A stretch of 5,279 nucleotides of DNA, from the NCBI GenBank assembly GCA_030605895.1, contig JAUWHL010000240.1:1-5279 (forward strand), given 5' to 3'. Source of the stretch: Promethearchaeota archaeon. GTDB taxonomy: Archaea; Asgardarchaeota; Lokiarchaeia; Sigyniarchaeales; SOKP01. Made by a program: the position numbers and the translations under genes. A model generated the notes under the pieces. That model did no database searches and had not been told where the DNA came from. It was given only the letters and a program-made list of their open reading frames with translations. Every line of letters starts with the position of its first letter. Position 1 is the first letter of the stretch. Positions 1 through 4,482 of this stretch are shown here, piece by piece.

Positions 1-1
1 A

Positions 2-517
2 ATTATTTTAAAACCATCTCAAAGTTATTCCAGTAAAGGTATAGCTGTTTTTGAAGATATTCATTTAGCAATATATCATACTATGTTTTTAAAAGAACAA
101 TATAGTGATGTTATTGCTGAAAAGTTTTTAGAGAGTAAAAACGAGTTTCAAATATTGATTATTGGGGGAAAACCAGAAATATATCCTGTCGAAATAGAAA
201 TTCCCTCAGGAAAAGTTTATGATAGCGATATGAAAGAAGAGCACTATAAAAAAAATGCTATCAAATCTTTAGATCTTAATGATAAATTAATTAAATTGGG
301 TAAAATTATTTATGATATTTTTGGAATACACAATTTAGCGAGGATTGATGTCATTAGTGATTCTAATAATAACTTATATCCAATAGATGTTAACGGTATT
401 CCATATCTAGCTAAAATTAATCCAAATAGCGGAGAAAATGCAAGTTTGACTCAGATTGGAAAGATATATGGTAGATCTTATGAGTCGTTAATTATGGAAC
501 TTTTAGGTCTCCTTTAA
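2..517 (+). CDS. ATP-grasp domain protein, D-Ala-D-Ala ligase-like, C-terminal part (5' end outside window)
   Basis: The frame is open from the first bases, so the gene starts left of the window and the first ATG (83) is probably internal. The 171 visible residues look like the C-terminal half of an ATP-grasp ligase of the D-alanine-D-alanine ligase/carboxylate-amine ligase type. Visible landmarks are a KPS-x-S-Y-SSKGI stretch (residues 4-14), expected for the ATP-binding lysine and glycine-rich loop; NEFQILI (about 47-53), matching the family's E-F-x-V strand; LARIDVI with a metal-ligand-like Asp (about 116); and YPIDVNGIPYLA with Asp and Asn (about 129 and 131). In the usual ligases the last motif is E-x-N followed by PG, so the Asp and the PY are deviations. 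Known members join a carboxylate to an amine using ATP. The substrate cannot be told here, and a peptidoglycan role is unlikely if the host is an archaeon. A T-rich stretch follows the TAA stop. Confidence 0.72.
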   Translation: MILKPSQSYSSKGIAVFEDIHLAIYHTMFLKEQYSDVIAEKFLESKNEFQILIIGGKPEIYPVEIEIPSGKVYDSDMKEEHYKKNAIKSLDLNDKLIKLGKIIYDIFGIHNLARIDVISDSNNNLYPIDVNGIPYLAKINPNSGENASLTQIGKIYGRSYESLIMELLGLL

Positions 518-532
518 GTCTTTATTATTGCG

Positions 533-585
533 CCATTTTTTTATTTGTACTTTTTAATTTCTTATTTTTTTATCTTTTTCTTACC
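533..585 (+). terminator. T-rich archaeal terminator after the ATP-grasp gene
   Basis: Several T runs on the coding strand (536-542, 551-555, 565-571, 575-579) begin about 16 bases past the TAA stop. No strong hairpin is visible. Clustered oligo-T without a stem is the usual form of intrinsic termination in archaea. Confidence 0.5.
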
Positions 586-608
586 TTTAGGAATCTTCTA
601 GACAAAGA

Positions 609-620
609 TTTATATATAAA
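609..620 (+). promoter_or_regulatory. TATA box of the flavin reductase-marR operon
   Basis: TTTATATATAAA is a near-ideal archaeal TBP site, preceded by the purine-rich GACAAAGA (601-608), which could serve as the TFB recognition element. Archaeal transcription normally starts about 25 bases downstream of the box centre, which puts the start near 638-642, inside the operator array. The leader would then be about 190 nt long. A weaker A/T-rich box at about 735-752 could drive a shorter transcript. Confidence 0.6.
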
Positions 621-627
621 GTATGCA

Positions 628-665
628 TTGTTCTAGATCGAACAAGTTTGTTCGAAATCGAACAA
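628..665 (+). promoter_or_regulatory. Tandem palindromic operator, two TTGTTC-N6-GAACAA sites
   Basis: Four alternating half-sites are present: TTGTTC 628-633, GAACAA 640-645, TTGTTC 648-653 and GAACAA 660-665. They form two 18-bp palindromes whose centres are 20 bp (about two helical turns) apart. The second has perfect 8-bp arms (TTGTTCGA, AA, TCGAACAA). The inner pair, 638-655, is also an 8-bp inverted repeat around GT. Two-fold symmetric sites of this size are typical for MarR-family dimers, and a marR gene closes the operon. The array begins 7 bases after the TATA box and covers the expected start site, so bound protein should block RNA polymerase. The symmetry is seen directly; the assignment to this MarR is inference. 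Confidence 0.72.
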
Positions 666-700
666 ACAGATCTCAAAACATAAAAAAGAATGAATGAAGT

Positions 701-847
701 ATGGAGACAATGTCGTTTCGTTTTGGAATTGATAATTATATTTATTATAATGAACCAATTCCCCAAAATAATGGCATATGTAAAGAAATAGCTTCTACTG
801 AAATAAATAATTCAAAAAAGTATAATATAGGTGAAAAAAATAAGTAA
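701..847 (+). CDS. Candidate small protein in the operon leader, 48 residues
   Basis: An ATG-initiated frame of 48 residues (METMSFRFG start, IGEKNK end, TAA stop) fills the leader and overlaps the GTG start of the flavin reductase gene by 17 bases in a different frame. Its composition, rich in Asn, Ile, Tyr, Lys and Glu, resembles the neighbouring proteins, but I recognise no family. There is no convincing ribosome-binding site before it. A competing frame at 690-791 encodes 33 residues with a hydrophobic middle. If translated, either frame would carry ribosomes to or near the weakly marked flavin reductase start. It may equally be untranslated leader. Confidence 0.25.
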   Translation: METMSFRFGIDNYIYYNEPIPQNNGICKEIASTEINNSKKYNIGEKNK

Positions 848-1409
848 AGTCAAAACAGGATGGAAATTACCGTTATTGCCCTTACCTGTATGTATATTAG
901 GAGCTCATGTGAATGGCAAACCAAACTTCAACACAATTATATGGTTTAACATGCTACACGATAACCCTCCATTAATTGGTGTCGCAATGTCAAAAAAACA
1001 CTATACTAATCCCGGTGTTAAAGAAAATAGAACATTTAGTATCAATATTCCTACTAGTGATATGGTTGTAGTTACAGATTATTGTGGTCTACATTCTGGC
1101 TCAAAAGTCGATAAATCCAAAGAATTTGAGCTTTTTTACGGCGATCTTGGGACCGCCCCAATGATCAAAGAATGTAGCGTCAATATCGAGTGTAAGCTGG
1201 TTGATATCAAGGAATTCAAGAAGACAGAGTTATTTATAGGGGAAATTATTGAAATATATTCTGATGAGAAATATATTAAAGATAATAAACCAGATGTTAA
1301 AAATTTTGATTCATTTATATGTTTAATGCCCAACGGTCCATATAGAAAAATTGGGGATTATTTAGCTGAAGCATATGAAGTAGGAACAAGTTATAAACCT
1401 AAAAAATAA
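831..1409 (+). CDS. Flavin reductase family protein (FMN-binding split barrel)
   Basis: This 192-residue protein has the length and motifs of the flavin reductase domain family, FMN-binding split-barrel proteins that reduce flavin or pass electrons from NAD(P)H, usually as cytoplasmic dimers. Visible marks are the N-terminal barrel strand LPLPVCILGAHVNGKPNFNT (about 16-35), where the PNFNT segment is expected at the flavin phosphate; HYTNPGV (57-63); TFSINIP (68-74); and DYCGLHSGSKVDK (83-95), a family signature. There is no membrane segment. The GTG at 831 is chosen because an in-frame TAG lies immediately upstream (828-830) and no other start fits the N-terminal alignment. The site lacks a clear SD, so initiation may depend on upstream translation. 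It is the first well-supported gene of the four-gene operon; DUF3795 follows after 25 bases. The electron donor and acceptor are unknown. Confidence 0.87.
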   Translation: MKKISKVKTGWKLPLLPLPVCILGAHVNGKPNFNTIIWFNMLHDNPPLIGVAMSKKHYTNPGVKENRTFSINIPTSDMVVVTDYCGLHSGSKVDKSKEFELFYGDLGTAPMIKECSVNIECKLVDIKEFKKTELFIGEIIEIYSDEKYIKDNKPDVKNFDSFICLMPNGPYRKIGDYLAEAYEVGTSYKPKK

Positions 1410-1420
1410 AATTAAATAAA

Positions 1421-1425
1421 AGAGG
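1421..1425 (+). promoter_or_regulatory. Ribosome-binding site of the DUF3795 gene
   Basis: AGAGG lies 9 bases before the ATG at 1435 and fixes that start. It is the first clear SD of the operon; the upstream flavin reductase lacks one. Confidence 0.65.
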
Positions 1426-1434
1426 AATTAAAAT

Positions 1435-1773
1435 ATGGAAAAAATAATTGCGTATTGCGGAATTAATTGTTCAGAATGTCCAGCGTATTTAGCCACTCAA
1501 AAAGATGATGTTGAGGAAATCAAAAAAGTTGCTAAAGAATGGTCAAGTGAATCAATGTCGTTTAAACCTGAGGAGATTTATTGTGAAGGGTGTACTTTAG
1601 AAGGGAGACATTTTAGTTGGTGTAGTGACTGTCCAATAAGGAGTTGTTGCCGTGAGAAAGGATTTGAAAATTGTGCTTACTGTAACGATTATTTTTGCGA
1701 TAATTTGAAGAACACTTTTGATAAAACGCCTTCAGCTAGAGAAAGATTAGATGAAATTAGAAAAAAATTATAA
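1435..1773 (+). CDS. DUF3795 family cysteine-rich protein
   Basis: A 112-residue soluble protein with 12 cysteines at residues 8, 12, 15, 50, 53, 63, 66, 71, 72, 80, 83 and 88. The opening YCGINCSECPAYLAT and the later C-x2-C, C-x2-C-x4-CC and C-x2-C-x4-C clusters match DUF3795, a family common in anaerobic archaea and bacteria and of unestablished function. The spacing suits binding of zinc or an iron-sulfur cluster, but neither can be told from sequence. The C-terminal about 24 residues are a charged helix without cysteine. The gene sits 25 bases after the flavin reductase and 34 bases before the PNPOx-like gene, so co-transcription is very likely. A role as redox partner, metal carrier or thiol sensor for the flavoproteins is inference. 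Confidence 0.82.
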   Translation: MEKIIAYCGINCSECPAYLATQKDDVEEIKKVAKEWSSESMSFKPEEIYCEGCTLEGRHFSWCSDCPIRSCCREKGFENCAYCNDYFCDNLKNTFDKTPSARERLDEIRKKL

Positions 1774-1795
1774 TTTAAATTTTAAATTTAATTAA

Positions 1796-1801
1796 GAGGT
1801 G
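1796..1801 (+). promoter_or_regulatory. Ribosome-binding site of the PNPOx-like gene
   Basis: GAGGTG lies 6 bases before the GTG at 1808. This settles the start: the ATG two bases earlier (1806) runs into a TAG after three codons. Confidence 0.65.
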
Positions 1802-1807
1802 TAAAAT

Positions 1808-2278
1808 GTGGAATTAGAAGAAGCAAAAAAAATAAGTTTGGAATTAATAGAACTCTCGAAAGCTGCGTATCTAACGACTATTGATTCTGAAGGCTTTCCA
1901 ATAACAAGAGCTATGTTTAACTTAAGAAATAAGGAACAATTTCCCGAGTTTTCTGAATTTTTCGCTAATCAAGAACATGAATTTATATTATTTATAACCA
2001 CAAATACATCATCATCAAAAATCGAACATATTAAGAACAATCCAAAAATTAGTGTGTATTATTGCGATCCAGAAAATTTTAAAGGTGTCATGTTTGGTGG
2101 TGAAGTAGAAAAAATTGATGATATGGAAATAAAGCGAAAAATTTGGCTAGACTGGTGGACAAGGTATTACCCAGAAGGTTTAGAAGATCCTGATTATACA
2201 TTACTTAAATTGAATCCAAAACAAGCGATATTTTATTTTAAATTACAACAGGTAAAATTTGAACCAGGCAAAAAATAA
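1808..2278 (+). CDS. Pyridoxamine 5'-phosphate oxidase-like FMN-binding protein
   Basis: This 156-residue protein resembles the PNPOx-like split-barrel family, close to the general stress protein 26 type. Landmarks are the first barrel strands AAYLTTIDSEGFPITRAM (19-36), the FMN-contact region FITTNTSSSKIEHIKNNPK (62-80), the strand ISVYYCD (81-87), and the C-terminal YPEGLEDPDYTLLKLNP (121-137) typical of this subgroup. Family members bind FMN, sometimes F420 or haem, and few have a known substrate; true pyridoxamine phosphate oxidation is not implied. The GTG start is supported by the SD site. Its stop codon abuts the ATG of the MarR gene (TAAATG), so the two are probably translationally coupled. 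It is the second predicted FMN-type barrel in the operon, which suggests flavin-based detoxification or stress response. Confidence 0.83.
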   Translation: MELEEAKKISLELIELSKAAYLTTIDSEGFPITRAMFNLRNKEQFPEFSEFFANQEHEFILFITTNTSSSKIEHIKNNPKISVYYCDPENFKGVMFGGEVEKIDDMEIKRKIWLDWWTRYYPEGLEDPDYTLLKLNPKQAIFYFKLQQVKFEPGKK

Positions 2279-2728
2279 ATGGAGGAATTAAGAGAGGGAG
2301 GATTTTTAATTTCAAAGATTCGTAAACTCTCAGAACGCATTTTTGCCAAATTACTTCGAGATTTTAATGTTAATGAGATAAGTGCTGCTCAAGGTAGAGT
2401 AATATTTCCACTTTGGCAAAAAGATAACCTCTCTTTCCAGGAACTTAAAAAAAAAACATCATTAAGTAAAGCAACACTGTCTCATATGTTAGATTCTCTT
2501 GAAGAAGGGGGCCATATAAAACGAGTGCGTTCTGAAAAGGATAAACGACTTATAAATATAAAATTAACAAAAAAGAATAAAGCCCTACAAGATAAATTTC
2601 TCCAAGTATCTAATGAAATGAAAAATATTTTTTATAAGGATTTTTCTGAAAAGGATATAGATGAGTTTGAAGGCTATTTAAGAAGACTTTTAGACAATCT
2701 AACAGAATTCAGTGAGAAAGACGAGTAA
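2279..2728 (+). CDS. MarR family winged-helix transcriptional regulator
   Basis: A 149-residue protein with the MarR layout: an N-terminal dimerisation helix beginning GGFLISKIRKLSERIF (7-22), a winged helix-turn-helix with LSFQELKKKTSLSKATLSHM (51-70) including the recognition helix, a wing RVRSEKDKRLINIKLT (82-97) with the conserved Asp/Arg pair, and C-terminal dimerisation helices. It has no cysteine, so thiol oxidation of the OhrR type is excluded and an effector ligand or another signal is expected. The ATG follows the previous stop without a gap. No SD stands before it, so translational coupling is likely; the GGAGG just inside the gene is downstream of the start. MarR dimers typically bind 16-20 bp palindromes near their own promoter, and the tandem palindrome at 628-665 is the obvious target. 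Its last 20 codons recur as a remnant at 4068-4136. Confidence 0.88.
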   Translation: MEELREGGFLISKIRKLSERIFAKLLRDFNVNEISAAQGRVIFPLWQKDNLSFQELKKKTSLSKATLSHMLDSLEEGGHIKRVRSEKDKRLINIKLTKKNKALQDKFLQVSNEMKNIFYKDFSEKDIDEFEGYLRRLLDNLTEFSEKDE

Positions 2729-2737
2729 TAAAAGAGT

Positions 2738-2854
2738 TTAATAATTTTTTTTGTTTTTATTTATTTTTTTGATTAAATATAATAAGTAACAGTAAGAACA
2801 ATAAAATTTTACTTCTGGATTTCTCCATAACGTAGTTATAGAATCTTGGATTAA
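2738..2854 (-). pseudogene. Remnant of the zinc-ribbon gene (C-terminal 38 codons)
   Basis: Read on the minus strand, this stretch encodes LIQDSITTLWRNPE, VKFYCSYCYLL and a lysine-rich tail, then TAA. It equals the C-terminal half of the intact protein at 4158-4406, with one I-to-V change in the shared core. It has no start, a TGA stands directly before it in frame, and only the second C-x2-C pair remains. The N-terminal half is absent, its place taken by the sequence downstream of the LVIVD gene. It faces the marR gene tail to tail, as the intact copy faces the marR remnant. Confidence 0.8.
2745..2770 (+). terminator. Oligo-T terminator of the operon
   Basis: An 8-T run, a 5-T run and a 7-T run on the coding strand begin 17 bases after the marR stop, without a visible stem. 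This fits archaeal intrinsic termination. The same tract is the 3' end of the zinc-ribbon remnant on the other strand. Confidence 0.5.
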
Positions 2855-2855
2855 T
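2781..2855. repeat. 75-base direct repeat, left copy
   Basis: Identical to 4189-4263 except for one base (C at 2812, T at 4220). Both copies are in the same orientation, about 1.4 kb apart, flanking the LVIVD gene. Similarity ends abruptly after 2855. Confidence 0.93.
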
Positions 2856-2932
2856 CATCAACATATGAATTGGAAATATGCAAACTTTCCCAAAAAGCAA
2901 TAGTACATTCTTCTGTGGTACTTTCAAATAAT

Positions 2933-3955
2933 TCAGAATAGTGCTTCAACTTGGAATATTTCCAAACCATCTGACCCATCTGCTAAATATACCAAATTAT
3001 TTTCTTGGAACACACCTAAACTTATACCCTCATCATAATGTTTTAAGATCAGTTGTGGTTTTGTATTATCATGAATATCCACTATTTCCAATCCCTTATC
3101 GTAATTAGCAAGAAACGCAAATCCATCCGAAAGATAAATATCATGTATTTTTCCCCCATTATTATAGCGTCCGATTTCGGTGGGTTCAGATAAATTTGAT
3201 ATATTATAAATATAAATCCCCCCTGTATCCCCCGCATCTCCAAAATAGAGAAACGAATCTTGAATTTTTGGCTCCCAGATATCCAGTGAGGAATCCATGT
3301 AATCACATACTAAAATCGGATTTGCGAGGTCCGAGATATTGAATATTTTCATCCCAATATTTCCATCACTATGGGTTGTAAGACAAAGATCATTATGGAC
3401 CTCGATATGGAAACACCCCTTTCCAGAAAAAGGGATGGACGCAATTAAGGAGGGAGATTCAGGAATGGATAGGTTCAATATTTCAAATCCATTATTACCA
3501 GCTCCAATGAAGGCAATACGGTCTTGAATGATGATATCGACAATTTGAGTCCCGGGACGGTAATGTGCTATGCGAAAAGGATTATTGAAGTCAGTAACAT
3601 CAACAATTTCTAACCCATCACCATAATTTGCAATGCATACAATATTTTGAGTAGAATTTAAGAAGTCAAATCGAACGGTATATCCTTTATTATAGTAGGA
3701 ACCAATCTCTATTGGGTTTTTAGGATTTGATATGTTCACAAATCGTAATCCAGGATTCGTATCAGAAGTATCGGTAACATAAGCAACGTCATCTTTCACC
3801 TTAACACTCGTCGCTCTTCCATCAGAAAGAGTTTGTCCCACTTTTTTTATTTGGGGTTGGGGTGTTAAAACGAAATATAAAGTGATAGAAATAGTTGTAA
3901 CGCTTAAAATTATCCCAAAAATCAAAAGAAGTTTAATTTTTTTTTTAATCATCAC
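2933..3955 (-). CDS. LVIVD-repeat beta-propeller protein, membrane-anchored or secreted
   Basis: This 340-residue protein has a lysine-rich N-terminus and one hydrophobic segment (about 7-30), an uncleaved anchor or signal peptide that places the rest outside the membrane. From about residue 46 to the end there are seven repeats of roughly 42-46 residues, each with a D-x-x-A/V-Y/F strand, a G-L-E/R-I-V-D/N strand and an N-P-x-x-I turn; examples are GLRFVNISNPKNPIEIGSYY, GLEIVDVTDFNNP and GLEIVDIHDNTKP. This is the LVIVD repeat, which forms beta-propellers, so a seven-bladed wheel is expected; the last blade lacks its final strand. Function is unknown: cell-surface binding is likely, catalysis unproven. 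GTG at 3955 or ATG at 3952 could start it. There is no SD, and the TATA box predicts a start close by. It is richer in G+C than its neighbours and lies between two copies of a duplicated segment, which suggests acquisition. Confidence 0.85.
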   Translation of the reverse strand: MMIKKKIKLLLIFGIILSVTTISITLYFVLTPQPQIKKVGQTLSDGRATSVKVKDDVAYVTDTSDTNPGLRFVNISNPKNPIEIGSYYNKGYTVRFDFLNSTQNIVCIANYGDGLEIVDVTDFNNPFRIAHYRPGTQIVDIIIQDRIAFIGAGNNGFEILNLSIPESPSLIASIPFSGKGCFHIEVHNDLCLTTHSDGNIGMKIFNISDLANPILVCDYMDSSLDIWEPKIQDSFLYFGDAGDTGGIYIYNISNLSEPTEIGRYNNGGKIHDIYLSDGFAFLANYDKGLEIVDIHDNTKPQLILKHYDEGISLGVFQENNLVYLADGSDGLEIFQVEALF

Positions 3956-3970
3956 TTTTCATTATAATTC

Positions 3971-3990
3971 AGACATATATATATAAATAA
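3971..3990 (-). promoter_or_regulatory. TATA box of the LVIVD gene, possibly leaderless
   Basis: On the minus strand a long TATA tract includes TTTATATA at 3987-3980. A start about 26 bases downstream of its centre falls near 3957, within a few bases of the GTG/ATG at 3955/3952. Together with the absence of an SD, this points to a leaderless or nearly leaderless mRNA. Confidence 0.45.
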
Positions 3991-4067
3991 TTAATTATCT
4001 GAGAAAAATTCAAGATATTTTGAATTTAAGGTTTTTAAGAGGTGAAAGATATTTTTTTTTTCAAATC

Positions 4068-4136
4068 TTTGAAAACTATTTAAGAAGACTTTTAAGCAAT
4101 TTAATAGAATTCAGTGAGAAAGATAAGCAAAAATAA
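4068..4136 (+). pseudogene. Remnant of a marR 3' end
   Basis: Twenty codons match the end of the intact MarR gene: 52 of 60 bases and 16 of 20 residues (FE-x-YLRRLL-x-NL-x-EFSEKD), continuing for KQK and a TAA. Nothing upstream encodes the rest of the protein. A possible further trace, GTG AAA GAT ATT at 4042-4053, resembles the MKNIF stretch of MarR but is out of frame after a ten-T run. The divergence suggests a paralogous marR rather than a fresh copy of the gene at 2279. It precedes the intact zinc-ribbon gene tail to tail. Confidence 0.78.
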
Positions 4137-4157
4137 GAAATGGTTTATTGGTTTTCT

Positions 4158-4406
4158 TTATTTTTTTTTTATTAAATTAATTAATTTTAATAAGTAACAG
4201 TAAGAACAATAAAATTTTATTTCTGGATTTCTCCATAACGTAGTTATAGAATCTTGGATTAATTCAGGGTATCTTTTCATAGCATCGATAAATGAATATT
4301 CTTTTTTACAATCTCCACAATATCTTTTTACTATATCCTGTTCTTTTTTTCTATTCTCTATATAAGGAGATTTAGAATCACTTGAAGTGAGATCCATCTT
4401 TGACAA
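4158..4406 (-). CDS. Small zinc-ribbon-like protein of unknown function
   Basis: An 82-residue protein with two C-x2-C pairs, YCGDCK (Cys30, Cys33) and FYCSYC (Cys67, Cys70), 33 residues apart, as in a zinc ribbon or treble-clef-like metal site. The first about 25 residues are polar and probably disordered; the end is LLKLINLIKKK, hydrophobic and basic. I recognise no family; nucleic-acid or protein binding would be usual for such folds. TTG at 4406 is chosen because GGAGG lies 10 bases before it; ATG at 4397 would be 19 bases away. The near-perfect preservation of its C-terminal coding block in the left copy, with one conservative change, shows a recent common origin. The neighbour upstream on the same strand is the SPFH gene, separated by 121 bases and a terminator, so it is probably transcribed alone. 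Confidence 0.7.
   Translation of the reverse strand: MSKMDLTSSDSKSPYIENRKKEQDIVKRYCGDCKKEYSFIDAMKRYPELIQDSITTLWRNPEIKFYCSYCYLLKLINLIKKK
4189..4263. repeat. 75-base direct repeat, right copy
   Basis: Right partner of 2781-2855, with 74 of 75 bases identical. Here the block lies inside the intact zinc-ribbon gene and codes for residues 49 to about 72, so this is the parental context and the left copy is the broken one. Confidence 0.93.
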
Positions 4407-4416
4407 TCTTATTTAT

Positions 4417-4421
4417 CCTCC
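4417..4421 (-). promoter_or_regulatory. Ribosome-binding site of the zinc-ribbon gene
   Basis: GGAGG on the minus strand, 10 bases before the TTG at 4406. It decides for the TTG over the ATG three codons later. Confidence 0.55.
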
Positions 4422-4482
4422 AAAATTTTAACTATATATTCAGTTATTGGTTTTAGGTTCTGTTTTCTCACAAAATCTTTTT

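Larger units (their letters stand above)
518..830. other. Intergenic region with terminator, promoter, operator and long leader
   Basis: This 313-base stretch has no confidently assigned gene. In order it holds the T-rich terminator of the ATP-grasp gene, an inverted repeat AATCTT-N7-AAGATT (592-597 and 605-610) just before and partly under the TATA box, the TATA box, the double operator, and a leader of about 165 bases after the operator. The leader contains two overlapping small open frames (690-791 and 701-847). No tRNA-like fold or recognisable riboswitch was seen. Confidence 0.6.

Noticed and set aside
83..517. ATG at 83 as the start of the ATP-grasp gene
   Set aside because: The frame is open to the window edge, and the residues before this Met match the lysine and glycine-rich ATP-binding part of the domain, so the Met is internal.
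518..830. CRISPR array or tRNA in the long intergenic region
   Set aside because: The only repeats are the four operator half-sites, which fit a protein-binding site and not repeat-spacer units. No cloverleaf or TTCGAAT-type arm with a matching acceptor stem was found.
1136..1333. 65-codon open frame on the minus strand
   Set aside because: It lies antisense inside the well-supported flavin reductase gene, has a serine/isoleucine-rich composition typical of antisense AT-rich frames, and has no start signals.
2741..2863. Short minus-strand frame with a hydrophobic tail (MLMINPRFYN start, ILLFLLLLIIF core)
   Set aside because: It is an alternative frame of the zinc-ribbon remnant. The intact copy shows that the real frame is the one with C-x2-C, so the hydrophobic reading is a by-product of the codons for FYCSYCYLL.
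2902..2922. AGTAC-N11-GTACT inverted repeat past the LVIVD stop, with a T5 run further on
   Set aside because: A five-base stem with an 11-base loop, followed only later by CTTTTTGGG, is too weak to call a terminator.
3082..3306. 74-codon open frame on the minus strand
   Set aside because: It is an out-of-frame shadow of the LVIVD gene on the same strand; the LVIVD repeats in the main frame are unambiguous.
3339..3527. 62-codon open frame on the plus strand
   Set aside because: It is antisense to the LVIVD gene, with no SD, promoter or recognisable domain.
2781..4263. Insertion sequence or transposon around the LVIVD gene
   Set aside because: There is no transposase or terminal inverted repeat. 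The flanking repeats are parts of genes about 75-200 bases long, not short target duplications. Recombination between paralogous cassettes explains them better.
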